A stretch of DNA of 64,000 nucleotides from Agrypnia vestita (GCA_016648135.1 JADDOH010003932.1:62001-126000); one strand, 5' to 3'. Counted from the stretch's first letter, positions 34,030-45,417 are shown. Translations and numbers: made by a program. Notes: generated from the letters alone by a model not told the origin.

Positions 34030-34210
34030 TTAGACGCTTTCTCATCGGATTAAAATAGTGCCCACGGAGCGCCATTCATCCATAATGAACCAATCACAGG
34101 AACAGACCGCCTGGCATTTCGGACAAGGTCTATCCATAATGAATCGCCACAAAAATCAAATTGGAATGTCGGCCACGCGATGCCGCACTAAGGATTTTCA
34201 AATAATGCAA
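34030..34210. promoter_or_regulatory. Candidate conserved element with repeated ATCCATAATGAA
   Basis: ATCCATAATGAA occurs twice (about 34078-34089 and 34133-34144). Nearby are CCAATCAC and GGCCACGCGATGCCGC in a GC-balanced island. A 71-codon plus frame is not recognisable as protein. It looks like a regulatory element with homeodomain-type cores. Confidence 0.3.
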
Positions 34211-34849
34211 GAAGGACTATCAATAAGTAAAAATTTAAACCAATATCCATTTGATACCTACAGTATTTATTAAACTTATTTAGATCATTTGTATACAAAG
34301 AGTGTTTGTATATCTTAAAAGAGTTCAACGGTTCAACACAACAAAAGTTATAAGTATATAACTTTAATTTGATTATTGAATACTTTTATTTCAACATTTA
34401 AGAACCATATTTTTGTCGACGCTCGGCATGCGTCTAAAGACGCCGTTAAGAAGTTGTCGATAGATGTCGTCTGCATTCCTGCCTGACTCCCGCTCTTCTT
34501 CCCTTAATTACATTTCTTAGTATGCATGGTGTCTTAGGATGTGTCCTATTTATTGGTCCCTTCGATTTTCGGCGGTATCAAAAGAGTTTTTTTTTCAATA
34601 TATTTAGAATCTCTTCATTTGTAATTCTCGCAATGGTATATACACAATCTGACAATCTTCCCAACCTTCTCGAGAGCCAAAACATCACAAAAATACCCAG
34701 GCTTGAGAAAACCATACACATGTATTTGGACCTCATCAAGAAACTAGAAAAACCAGTGTCTTAAAACTTATTTTTCCTTTTTTATTGCTCCAGATGAAGA
34801 AGGTATTAAAGAATTATTTTTTTCAGCTAAAGGTGAATAAGAATAATAT
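34211..34849. other. AT-rich non-coding DNA
   Basis: An 80-codon plus frame at 34522-34764 has no recognisable family and poor codon structure; I do not call it. Confidence 0.45.
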
Positions 34850-35235
34850 AAAAAATATTGATTATATTATTTGTATATTATCTACTTCTTTTATATGAGT
34901 AATTCCACCAACATGTTTCAGAAAAACCTTTCCATCGTCAGGAAAATGAAAATGAAAATGATCACGGTTTTGATAAAAATTTAGGACTTTCTATTTTACA
35001 CATAAATAATTTTGGTCTGAAATTGAATAATTTAGAATTATTAGAAATTAGTAAAGCACGTAATAGTAAACAAAATATTATTAATAATCAATTAAATTTA
35101 ACTACTAGCCCAATTCTAAAATTTTTTCCATTCATCGCGAGTAATCAAGAACTTCAGTATCTAATTATATTTAAAAATAATTTAGAAAAACAAGAAACAA
35201 AGATATTTCATTCTTATATTTTGACAGTTATACAA

Positions 35236-35280
35236 CACCCTGACGATGGAAAGGTTTTTTTAAACATGTTGGTGGAATTA
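35236..35280 (+). ncRNA. Hammerhead-ribozyme-like motif, G12 lost
   Basis: In order: stem I strand CACC (35236-35239), core CTGACGA (35240-35246), stem II, core TAAA where GAAA is required, a two-pair AC/GT stem III, putative cleavage triplet GTT (35268-35270) and stem I strand GGTG (35271-35274). The left-arm copy (minus strand, core at 34935-34941) keeps GAAAC but lacks the matching stem I strand. Neither looks active alone. Type-I hammerheads with tiny stem III are known in Penelope-like and retrozyme elements. Confidence 0.4.
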
Positions 35281-35312
35281 CTCATATAAAAGAAGTAGAT
35301 AATATACAAATA

Positions 35313-36812
35313 CACTCGGGCCTCGTATAACACGGTTATATGGTTCCACAAAAACCTCGTGTAATACAAATCCGTGTTATACAAGGTTTGAAGTTCATAC
35401 AAAATTAGGGTTTGCGTTCCAAAAAAAAATCACAGATAGTTTATATGAACATGAACTTTATTTTTTTAATAAAAATATATAAATTTACATATTTATTAAA
35501 AAAAATTTAATAACACATAACATAATTTCTCTTAATCGTAATCATGTATTTTATATATGGATATTTGTATAAACTTCTTTATTATTCTTTTTTTGTATGG
35601 TCTTCTCTTTTTTCTTCTTTTTTAATATGTTCATATTAAGTTTATTGATGTAAAAAGCCATATATAAATAAATAAATATAATGTAGCATTCATTCATCAT
35701 CACTATCACTTAGAATAATTTTTAATTTTTACTTTTTTTCGACATCGGTTGTGAGTTTTCATCATCGGAGGAGGGCTCTGAATTTCTTGCGGTTTTAGCC
35801 TTCAAAAAATCGGTAATAAGCGATTGTCTGCTTTTAGCGTATAAATCTTTACGTATTTCCTTATAAGGTTCCAAAATCTATTGTAATTCCCTATTGAATT
35901 TCGAACTTCTTTCCATTATAGAATCCTATTCAATATTTTTTTTTCTAATTTAATAGCCAATTCCAAGCTTTCATATATAGTTTTTAATGTGAAACATGTA
36001 GTTACCTCGCTGCAACTGCTTTCTGAGTAATTAATTGTGGTAGTTTCATTCAAAATTATGATCAATTCTTCTTCGGTCAACGAACGATCCTCCAATATTT
36101 CCAATATTTCCAATATTTTGAATATCATGGATATCCATGTCATTAAAACCTTCTCCTCCAATAACACGACAAATATTTATTGTCCTTTGGTATTCATCTT
36201 CTATTGGTGGTAAAACATTTTCTCCGGAAACTACTTCTGGCCACAGCTTTTTCCAACAAGAATTTAAAGTTGATGTTTTATTTCTTTAGCGGAATCAGAA
36301 ACGATATCGATACAAGTTACTTTCACAAAATGCACTACATATTTTATTTATATGAGTTCGAGTACATAACTTAAAATATTTATCAAATAATCAAGGATTT
36401 GGCAAGGCTGATGGAATCTATTAGGGAATTTACATCATGTCTCTGGACTGCTAAGGGTTATATATATATGTAATTAATAATATGGAATATGTAAATTGCA
36501 TACATACAAACAATAAGCCAAAAAAATCCACGGATTACGAAGAAATACGTTCTGCACTATTGAATGCCAGAGCGTAACTGAAATGTTTCGAATCAAACGA
36601 AATTGACAAGTCTCAACATGCTGACTCATGGCATCATGACTTATGGCATGTTCTGTCATGGACGCAATCTATAAATTAAATATATTATTTAATTTATTTA
36701 TTTTTCTGAAACCGTGTTATAAAAAGCGTGTTGTACAAAAAATATGCCAATTTATACATCCGTGTTATATAAAACAGTTTTATATAAAACCGTGTTATAC
36801 GAGGCCCAAGTG
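35313..36812 (-). mobile_element. Tigger/pogo-like DNA transposon, internally decayed
   Basis: Inverted ends CACTCGGGCCTCGTATAACA and CACTTGGGCCTCGTATAACA (right end as complement) have one mismatch over 23 bp. The left target dinucleotide is TA (35311-35312). The right reads CA (36813-36814), and the intact inverted-repeat partner shows it was TA. The interior holds a decayed Tigger-type transposase on the minus strand. At 1.5 kb it is shorter than a full Tigger (about 2.5 kb), so the N-terminal part is deleted. Confidence 0.85.
35740..36335 (-). pseudogene. Tigger-type (DDE) transposase C-terminal relic
   Basis: Read on the minus strand in more than one phase, the fragments appear in family order. 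They are CIDIVSDSAKEIK, then SCWKKLWPEVV, then LTEEELIIIL, then FTLKTIYESLELAIKLEKK, then MERSSKFNRELQ, and a terminal block with SLITDFLKAK. These are the C-terminal region of Tigger/jerky-like transposases. At least one stop (after RELQ) and two phase changes interrupt it. A 9-bp TTTCCAATA triplication (36105-36120 region) adds ILEILE codons. The catalytic DDE core is absent. Confidence 0.75.
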
Positions 36813-36834
36813 CAATATAATCAATATTTTTTTT

Positions 36835-37689
36835 AATGTCAATCTAAAATCTTGCTGAATCAATTGAAAAATTAGAATAATATACTTTTAAATTAATAAA
36901 ATAATATAGCTACATATGTACTTTTCATAAATATGTACCTGACCAAGTTGGTCGGGGTCATGTCTCATCCCAGGAGATTATCAAGTTAGTCATATCATAA
37001 TCTGTTAACTAAGTTGGAAGACAGTTAGAATTGTATGTATATCTGTATGCGTATCCTTATAAAAATGTATTGTTTTAAAAAATTTCAGGATTAAATTCAT
37101 TTTAATTTTAGTCATGGTCATATACAGACAAGAATTTAAATTTTTTATTTAATCAAAGTAAATTATTTAAGACATTACATTATATAGCTTGTATATACTC
37201 ACCCAAGCGCTCTAGAGGCGGGTATTCGCGAAAACGGCGCCATATAAATTATCCATATATTACGAAATATTATTATCTATATTATATAGATTGTCTAAAT
37301 CTGATTTGATTAAATTAATTTTCTAATTTAGACTTCCAGTAATATCACAAGACAGCTGGGAAGATATTTGGTGCATCTAAATTAAACAAGCGGCGACCAG
37401 AAGGCATCTTAATTTTAATCTGTTGGGCATCTTTGTTCTCTGGTCAAGAATGATGACCGTTTTGCTAGCTGAATGTAATGTAATAATGTATGTAGCAGGG
37501 ATGGGGCTCCGTTACTTATTAAAAATTACATTGAAAAATAACTTTAAATAAATTCAGTTTTCCAATACCGTATCTATAAGCGGGGTGCTTTATTACCTTT
37601 TATATGAGTATTATCATGTCATCACAGATATTTAATTTTCAACGATTAAATAAATGTGGAAAATTAGTATACTTTGAATATACTTTAAT
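36835..37689. other. AT-rich non-coding DNA
   Basis: A small GC patch near 37.2 kb (AGGCGGGTATTCGCGAAAAC) is unexplained; otherwise nothing. Confidence 0.5.
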
Positions 37690-37830
37690 GTATAATTTCT
37701 TCAATAATTGTAAAATATATATGTGGCAACATTATTTATATTGTGAAAAAGAAAACACTTTAAATAAAACCACTGTTTATTTAATATTCAACATGTTCCC
37801 TTCATCAGAATGTAACATATAGGTTCGAAT
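37690..37830 (-). repeat. Penelope-like terminal repeat, inverted partner of the 38.2-kb copy
   Basis: On the minus strand it reads CTGATGAAGGGA then ACATGTTGAATATTA and ACAGTGGTTTTA. This is the 38.2-kb hammerhead block with a 14-base deletion that removes stem II's second half and most of GAAA. Downstream sequence (AAAGTGTTTTC, ATAAATAATGTTGCC) matches the 17.8-kb fragment. It faces the 38.2-kb copy head to head, about 400 bp apart. Confidence 0.5.
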
Positions 37831-38059
37831 AATTGAAAGTATTGACATTAACAAAAACAAAAATAAATACATGGGAATTGAATAAATAATTAGAAACTTA
37901 TATGAAAATAAATTTAAAAAGTAACTTTTTGCAAAAAGGGTTTGATTATTTATAATATTTATTTTTTTATGAACACTTTTTCTAATTTCTGAAATTACTA
38001 ATTAAATATTTAACTGGAATTCTATGTTATTTGTACGTTAAATTTCTGAACCCTTGTTG
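37831..38059. other. Spacer between inverted Penelope-like repeats
   Basis: AT-rich, no gene. Confidence 0.4.
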
Positions 38060-38290
38060 ATATCAAATAATGATTAGTTTTTAAAATATGATGTATATTA
38101 AATTTGTTTTTATATTAGTTCCTAATTAGTTATTCTATGTGCATATATTTATTTTGGTTTATGATAATATCTGTATTTAAAATTGATTTATAGTACACGC
38201 TGTATCCTGATGAAGGGACCATTGGTCCCGAAACATCTTGATTATTCAGTAAGTAGTGGTTTTCACAAATATGTTTTATTATTAAGTAGA
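38060..38290 (+). repeat. Penelope-like terminal repeat carrying a hammerhead core
   Basis: The left part matches the 17.69-17.80 kb fragment; the right part holds the ribozyme-like core and a GTAGTGGTTTT block shared with 37.75 kb and 17.81 kb. No RT frame is attached. Family name is inference from the ribozyme. Confidence 0.5.
38203..38246 (+). ncRNA. Hammerhead-ribozyme-like motif
   Basis: Core CTGATGA (38207-38213), a six-pair stem II GGGACC/GGTCCC with loop ATT, and core GAAA (38230-38233) are all present in the exact order. Stem I is weak (ATC/GAT), and the base expected to be G in the cleavage triplet is C (ATCTTG where the relative has ATGTTG). The hairpin and both core boxes being intact argues for descent from a functional ribozyme; present activity is doubtful. 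Confidence 0.5.
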
Positions 38291-38878
38291 GTGTAATTGA
38301 ATTAATACTGTTTTATAGATATACAAGAAGACCACACAATTAAATAAAAAGATTTAACATTTTATAAAATAAACCTAACAAATGTAAATCTGATAAAACT
38401 CTGCTACGATAATCACCTTAAATCAATTGAAAAGATATTCGTAGAATTTTATCAAAGCCATTTGTTTTGAAAAGATTTCCGTCGAATTTCATTAAAAATT
38501 GAGAGTAATATATTCGTAGAAAATGTAATGTGATTATTTTGTAAATCCGGCTGTACAGCTTTCAGTGCGATAAAAGAAATACGGAGCCTGCGTATCTGAT
38601 GAATTGAAGAATCCAACAAAAACCGTTGGAGGAGAGCTTTCGAGAGGTGCTTAGTAGCCATATAATTAGAATGATTCAGATACTGCATGACATAGTTTGC
38701 AGACCATTGGTCGTGGAATTGTCAAAAATATTATTTAAATTATATTAATAACGAGTTGCCTAGGAGCATCTAGGAATATAAATACATTGTATTATTTAAA
38801 TGACATTTTCTATTCGGAAAATGTCAAATGTTTGAATGTCGTGTGTTTTTAGAGATATTGTTTAAATGGTTTCAAATT
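38291..38878. other. AT-rich non-coding DNA
   Basis: A 78-codon minus frame at 38452-38688 has no recognisable family; not called. Confidence 0.45.
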
Positions 38879-39535
38879 GGTAGGAGTTGATCCATTCTGC
38901 GGGCAGAATGCTTGAAAGCTGTTGATGATTCGGTGCATAAAATTTTTTCAAGTTTAGAAGATAAATAATTGGTAGGAGTTGATCCATTTTGCGGGTAGAA
39001 CGCTTGAACGCTGTTGATTCGGTGCATAAAATGTTTTCGTGTTTAGAAGATAAATAAATGGTAGGAGTTGATCCATTTTGCGGGTAGAACGCTTGAACGC
39101 TGTTGATTCGGTGCATAAAATGTTTTCATGTTTAGAAGATAAATAATTGGTAGGAGTTGATCCATTTTGCGGGTAGAACGCTTGAACGCTGTTGATTCGG
39201 TGCATAAAATGTTTTTATGTTTAGAAGATAAATAATTGGTAGGAGTTGATCCATTTTGCGGGCAGAATGCTTGAACGCTGTTGATGATTCGGTGCATAAA
39301 ATGTTTTCATGTTTAAAAGATAAATAATTGGTAGGAGTTGATCCATTTTGCGGGCAGAATGCTTGAACGCTGTTGATGATTCGGTGCATAAAATGTTATC
39401 ATGTTTAGAAGATAAATAATTGGTAGGAGTTGATCCATTTTGCGGGTAGAACGCTTGAACGCTGTTGATTCGGTGCATAAAATGTTTTCATGTTTAGAAG
39501 ATAAATAATTGGTAGGAGTTGATCCATGCTGAGGG
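38879..39535. repeat. 89/92-bp minisatellite, about 7.3 copies
   Basis: Unit starts (GGTAGGAGTTGATCC) lie at 38879, 38971, 39060, 39149, 39238, 39330, 39422 and 39511, so spacing is 92, 89, 89, 89, 92, 92, 89. The 3-bp difference is an extra GAT in the GTTGATGATT variants, which also tend to read GGCAGAATGC rather than GGTAGAACGC. Both lengths leave remainder 2 modulo 3, so the overlapping minus-strand frames shift every unit and cannot be one protein. Confidence 0.95.
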
Positions 39536-41145
39536 TAGAATGCTCCCCGGGAATTGTAACTGGTGCTCTTGGTGTGAGAAGCCAACAGCATGCCCACTGG
39601 GCTACGAGAGCCGCTAAAGTCCTCGTGCTACGTCATTTTTATCGAATGAGTTACGAGGTAAAGAGTATTTTTTAATATCTTTCTTTACCTGAGAGCTCTG
39701 ATCAACAACAAACAAAACAACAAGCTATTTACGTGCAAATGAGTTCAGTATAATTATTTCTACAGAATACTGTACGGATTGGCGCGTTTTTGAAGCATTT
39801 CCACAATATCGTGTTGTTTTACTTTGGAATACAATAGCAACACTTTAGTACCTACTAGCTACTTTCTAATGGAGGTCTGGATCCTTAACCAAATAATGAC
39901 GTCGATGGCAGTGTAATTATAGACATAAATAATAATAGCAGTAACTCAATCTATTGTAATTAGTACGTATTTTTATACCTACTAAAGACCTACATATGTT
40001 TGTGTATTTAATTTTGAATTTATTATCTTATGGTTCTTTTGTTCTATGTGTATAATTTATAAATAGTAATTATTAATATGGTACGAAATACCATTAATTA
40101 ACCAAAAGTAATATTTTAATAAAATATATGATTTTTGACAGATTGCATAGTATATGTATAGACTTAAATAATAAAAACAAAGATGAAGTTTCATGGTAAC
40201 AATCATAATTGAAGAAGTTTTCAATTTTCAACTAGAAAATAAAATAGGTTTTTTAACACAAAACAATCAAAACATATTTCAAGCGGGTTACTTTCAAATG
40301 TTGTCAAGCTTTCTTGTCAGTTTATTTTGCTTGGGCACTGTTAAATGAGTGCGGTGGTAGTTTGTTTTTATAAATATCTCTTGAACACGTTGACAATGGT
40401 GACCTGTTGCATGCATTGTATCGTAATTTGTACATTTATATGACGGATCGAGTCTTGACCATTAAACGATTATTATTATATTATTATTGTGACATGAAAA
40501 TAATATCCTAATAATAAGAATATTGATGTCCATTTGTATACACATTTGTATTCAAATAAGTACATGAATAATTCCGCCTAATTTTCATAAATACGAATCC
40601 ATCATTAAAATTTAGAAACAATCGCTTAATATGGTGCTTAAATTGATTTACACAAGTGGATTTCAGAGAAAATCTTGCGTACTTAACACACCATTATTAT
40701 TCAGGTTATTTGAGTTGACGTGTATTTAAATATTGATGTGCCTGTCAGTGATCAAACAATAGTTAACTTATACTACCTACGATAATAAGTAATGTTTTCA
40801 CAACATCCACATTCATTTCAGAACTAATTCAAATAATTTACGTACTTTAATGAGATTCTGAAACAGTTTTATAAATGCACAGGACCTCTTTAAATAACAA
40901 ATCAAAAAAGTATTTATAACCGTGACGAGGTTATTGTCACAGAATTGAAAGATTGCACTGTATAGGTACAATGTTGATACAATCGACCGCTCTGTTTGGA
41001 TGTTAATTTTTCTCACTTGAGTGCAAGAAGACAGGTTGCGGGTATCAGAAAATAAAGTTTTGAACAAGATTTTCAACCCAATACACGATAAACTGGATAA
41101 TCGAAGAAATTAAGAACTTAAAACTTTGGGAAAGGTAAACCACGC
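39536..41145. other. AT-rich non-coding DNA
   Basis: No gene, repeat or transposon end recognised apart from a short CG-containing stretch at 39.54-39.63 kb just after the minisatellite. Confidence 0.5.
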
Positions 41146-42340
41146 TGTGATGAGTCCAAGTAGGGAGGTGACCCGTCAAAAATACGTCGTAGCAATACAG
41201 TTGTTTAACTAACAATACATATTAACTGAAAATAATTCTTCTGTGGTATTTTTGCTTTTGAATGTAATATTAACTAAAAATATTAACTAATCTGTCTGAC
41301 TTGCTGTTGAGTATTATCTATCAAGATATTAACTAACCATTTGCTTTGAATGGAATATTAACTACTTCTCTCATAAAATATTATTCTGCAGCGAATATTC
41401 AATGAAATTATATTAACTAAAATATTTCTAACATCTTGGGTTCGCATACGAAATTCATAATACCTAATGCCCTTTGCATTTACTAAGTGTATAACCTGAA
41501 TAACCACAGCTATACCATCCTGTTTGTCAGGGACGAAACATAAAACACAATTATACTTCTAAAAATTGCTATCTCTTGCGTGACAAAAATATCAATTTGC
41601 TGATGTCTACAATTATGGACTATTTCCGACTCATAATGGAACCTGGCACTGATACTCAAACCCTTACAAGAAATAATAAATGCGATTAAATCTCGAGAAA
41701 TATAATCTATACTACTCGTAATACGTCATTGATTTGGCACATTGATCGTCTAGTGAATGAAGGACCCCGTTGTGTTCATAATAACTTCAAATTCCTTTAT
41801 AGAAGCAGTATTGGAAATGATTGTATAATAATGCTTAATATAAACATCTAACGAGCCTAATAATCTATATATTTATGTTACGATAAAATACGTTCAGCAG
41901 ATAGAATTCGTGTATTAGAAATAAAATATTTCCATTTGAAGACAAACCAGTAAAATTGTTCGAACGGCGCAAAGGGAAAAATTCACACATATTAAATAAC
42001 ACTGAAATTAATAATTATAAACACTTTATTTTAACATATTCATACCTTGAATGGCTTCGTCTTAGACGTGCGTGAACCTGTTCATATTAATTCCGTGGGA
42101 AAATACTACATATATTTGCTATTTACGAAATACAACATTTTTGAAGCGAAACTTCTTTATGAATAAATAGATAAGGTCTCAGGATAGTATGGTCGTAGGA
42201 ATTCTATAACAGCCCGTGAGTTTATATGAAATAATGATTTCTTTGAGTGCTAAATTTTGTTTTAAGCCCCCAGCATCTCTGCTTGGGGGGGGGTCAAGGC
42301 TCCGCGCTCGCCTAGTCCCGGTGGTCAACTTCCTAAGTGA

Positions 42341-42562
42341 CTAAATGACCCCCCTTGCTTCTCCGGAACTGACTGCATCCCGAGACTCTATCTCTTCTTT
42401 ACGAGATGTGATCCTGTGACGCCTTTCTTTTAGGCTTATAATTGAGATTGCCATACTCTTTTGGTACGAGTTTCTGATGATGAGTGTTGTCTTGAGATGC
42501 CTTTCTTTTAGGCCGGTGTTTGAAGAATCATGTACTCTTTTGGTACGAATTGATGATGACAT
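42341..42562 (-). CDS. Conserved 73-codon ORF in the LTR-like unit, left copy
   Basis: The frame begins MSSSIRTKRVHDSSNTGLKE and ends with V-I before the stop. Its counterpart in the right copy keeps the same start, stop and length, with 10 of 73 residues different. Two imperfect copies of a roughly 72-bp unit (TCGTACCAAAAGAGTA to CCTAAAAGAAAGGC) make up most of it. The product is basic, with no known domain. It may be a small element-encoded protein or an ORF kept open by chance. Confidence 0.4.
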   Translation of the reverse strand: MSSSIRTKRVHDSSNTGLKERHLKTTLIIRNSYQKSMAISIISLKERRHRITSRKEEIESRDAVSSGEARGVI

Positions 42563-43636
42563 TAGCCTCCTTTGCGGGTATAGTCAGCGATGTTTCAAAT
42601 TATTGTGCAATCTCATTATGCCTTTTCAGAACGGCGTCCCATGATTCTGCATCTTGCTACATTTACTTTGGTAAAATGTTAGAGTGTTAGTAACATATTT
42701 ATAATATCCCTGCTATTACATACGAGTGAATGATTTTTATACTGTAACAGGCTCTGTATATCTCACAGACAATAAAGGTAAACGTTTTCTAACAAAGTGT
42801 AATAGCATTCAAGCACAGAAATCCTTCCAAAGACAAAGAAACCTTTTGTTGGTTTAAGTAGTTTGCGCCGGATGAGGTTAGGAGGTCGGTTTATTGACGA
42901 CCCCCAGAAACAAGGAGGGCCCCGCCTTTAAGGGACCCTGCAGGGGCTGGTGCGGATTCCACGCCTAAGTGCCGGCAATCATCCACCCCTCAGCCAGCTA
43001 GACTAACACAAACCAGATATCCCCAATCTTTAGTTTGATCTCCCCATTCTGTCCTTTACTCGTCGTTCTGAATCCACTTATAAAGCCAAATATACCTAGG
43101 TACTTTAATCATAAAGAGTTAGTTGTAGATCGAGTGTAATGATTGCGCAATACCTACGCAATAAAATAATTATTATAATGCTACTAAGCAATTCATATAG
43201 AACTCCGTGTATTAAATTTTTATCATAGATAGTATGAAAATCCCTTTGCAAAAAAATACATTCGTTTGGAAGGAATTCTCGTACGAATTGAACTGAATTG
43301 AATTGAATAATTCAATATCACACAAGCAATCGTGATATTTAATAACACATAATTACTCCGATCTCAAATATTCCCAATATAAATACATTTTGATAGTGAA
43401 AATAATTAACCGTAATAGATAATATAAATATGATCCTTAGCTATTACTCTTTGTGGTGGAATCCTCCTCTCTGGTGCTGCGGAATGGTGTATCTTCCACA
43501 CGTTCAGGCTTCAAGACTCGCTCTCTATCTGGCTGTAGTAGGTTGAACAGCTCTGTTGCTCGTAACTGATATTTTGGAACTCGGGCAGCGCCTCCGCCCG
43601 CAAATGATGGACTCAAATTGAAGGGCTGAGTATATA

Positions 43637-43845
43637 GCATCCTTCTTCATGTGCCCTGTCGGGTTCCCCCGACGTCGGCAATCATCCGGAAGAAAGTTTC
43701 CCTATCCAGGGCAGTGCGGAACAGCTCTTCCATGCTCCTTATCCCGGTCCACTCACGGATGTTTCGAAGCCAGGTATGCCGCCTCCTTCCGACCCCTCTA
43801 CGACTCTCAATCTTCCCCTTCATGACGAGCTGAAGGATGGAGTAC
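43637..43845 (-). pseudogene. LINE reverse-transcriptase C-terminal fragment inserted in the left copy
   Basis: A sequence absent from the right copy separates its TATAAAAGGAG from its ATATACTCAG. The minus strand reads MKGKIESRRGVGRRRHTWLR, then NIREWTG, SMEELFRTALDRETF and ends GGTRQGT before a stop. This is typical of LINE RT C-termini (GxRxxGRxRxxWLxNIxxW). Clear target duplications are not visible; about 8 bp of the host sequence appear replaced. Confidence 0.7.
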
Positions 43846-44378
43846 TCCTTTTATAGTAGCGATTGCAACACCACCCAGTAATCCACGCAGTGCAGTGCGT
43901 CATAACATGCGGGATGACTTCACCGCCGGCGCCTGCCATTGGTCTGTTTCAGTCACCTAGATGATCACTATTGGCTCAATCCGTCGCACAGGAAACGTCT
44001 GTGATTTGTCCATTCCGTTTAAAAGCACCCACTACACGTGAGACTTACTGTTCTGATTTTGAAATAATAAAGGCTTGTTTGCACCTACTTACCAGGCCGA
44101 GTCTAATAGTACTGTCATAAACAATATTAATTTAACACAGAATTATATCTATGGTATAAAAAATATCTAAGGAATAATATTTGTATAGCTGAATATTCGA
44201 TATTTGTCGGTCTCTTGCAATGCGTAAAATTACAAGAAGAAATATACCATATTTTTACTTTTAACCGATTCAATAATAGAAGAAATATATTTTTTTGATG
44301 TCCGTACTTGGTTTTTCAAATTTTATTATTTTAATATTTTCTGAATATATTAAATCTATATCTATCTCGATCATCACA

Positions 44379-45417
44379 ACCTCAGATATCCTGATGAATA
44401 TGAAAGCATGGAGGTTGGGATAGTTGGGACTTTACAGCGAGACAACAAGACTAAGATAGGTGGCCGACGTCAAGCTAGATATGTAAGAAGTAGAAAGTGC
44501 CCACTGCCCAGCAGATTGGACCGCATAGGTGAAGGTCAGGTCATGAGTAAGAGTATATTGTGACTGCAGTCATGGACTTCCGACTCACATGAAGCAACTA
44601 TTTACATAAATTATAAATTATTGGTTAACAAGCCTCCTTGATTCAAAATGGCGACTAATAAATATTTAAAAAATTGCATTTCCGTTCATATTGTTCACAG
44701 AAAAATGTTAGATACAGACGAAATATATCTGGTGCAGTGCAAGATCGAATTTTTTACTTAAAATCGTAATGTAATTATATTCAAATTATAAATTAATCAT
44801 ATTAGAGCCCAAAATGCTAATTAAAATAGATTGTGCATTTTTCGAATCAAAGGTTGTCAACTGATGTTTGCTGAGCATGCATTAAAATGTGCATCTTCCC
44901 AGACATGTTAGTGGATCTGCGCTAAACCAGATTGTTATTGCTTCAGTACACAATGCGGGGCGTTGTTTGACTATTTTGCTACTGAAGTGTTCGCCAGTTT
45001 GGCGAGCGTACTTGCGGGATTTTTCGAATTAGCGCCCACGAATTAAAATAACTATTGACCGGTCTTTGATCCCCGGAAAAACAAACAATAATTATAATAA
45101 TGATATAATACACGTACTTAAATGTGCACATAAGTCGTGGTATAAGCTTTATTTATTGCATTGATGTTTTGTGAAAGAAGCCAAGCGAAATAGTCAGGTT
45201 TTGTGTAACTAGCCGTTGTTAACTTTTCAAAGAAAAACATATTAAAGTTTTATTTCACTTTTACGATTTATACGTAAACTGTACATTGTTCGTTACTTGA
45301 AATGATAAACTTCAATAGAGCTGAGGGTATATTTTAAATATAATACAGGTGCAATAAACATATTTTCACGATTAACATATTGTATTTCGATTATTGTCAA
45401 TAGGCATACTGTATATA
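44379..45417. other. Spacer between the inverted LTR-like units
   Basis: About 1 kb of non-coding DNA. A frame around 44.39-44.54 kb has a GGRRQARYVRSRKC stretch but no family match that I know. No gag or pol motif is present, so this is not the interior of an autonomous LTR element. Confidence 0.45.

Larger units (their letters stand above)
34850..36834. mobile_element. Inverted-repeat (Penelope-like?) element split by a Tigger insertion
   Basis: The left arm at 34850-34942 is the reverse complement of 35239-35312 plus 36815-36834, with only about two differences over 93 bp. The arms enclose about 296 bp of AT-rich sequence. A 1.5-kb Tigger-like element lies inside the right arm, and the intact left arm shows what the site looked like before insertion. 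Each arm has a hammerhead-like core (CTGACGA). Penelope-like elements can have inverted terminal repeats carrying hammerhead ribozymes, so that identity is plausible but not proven because no GIY-YIG/RT frame is present. Confidence 0.6.
41146..44378 (-). mobile_element. Large LTR-like unit, left copy (inverted relative to the right copy)
   Basis: This 3.2-kb segment is a diverged reverse complement of 45.95-48.93 kb, with order preserved along its length. It is bounded by TGTGATGA at 41146 and TCATCACA at 44371-44378, so in minus orientation it starts TG and ends CA like an LTR. It holds the same TATA/Inr-like block, AATAAA and 73-codon ORF as its partner. A 0.2-kb LINE fragment is inserted at 43.64-43.85 kb. 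Flanking 4-5 bp are not identical (ACGC versus ACCT), so no target duplication supports independent insertion. Confidence 0.7.

Noticed and set aside
38879..39535. CRISPR array
   Set aside because: Units are head-to-tail minisatellite copies with no unique spacers, in a eukaryotic genome.
38862..39597. Repeated protein family on the minus strand
   Set aside because: Unit lengths of 89 and 92 bp change frame every unit; these are shadows of the minisatellite.
42590..42600. Bacterial-type ribosome-binding site (AAGGAGG) before the 73-codon ORF
   Set aside because: The context is eukaryotic; the match is coincidental and says nothing about translation.
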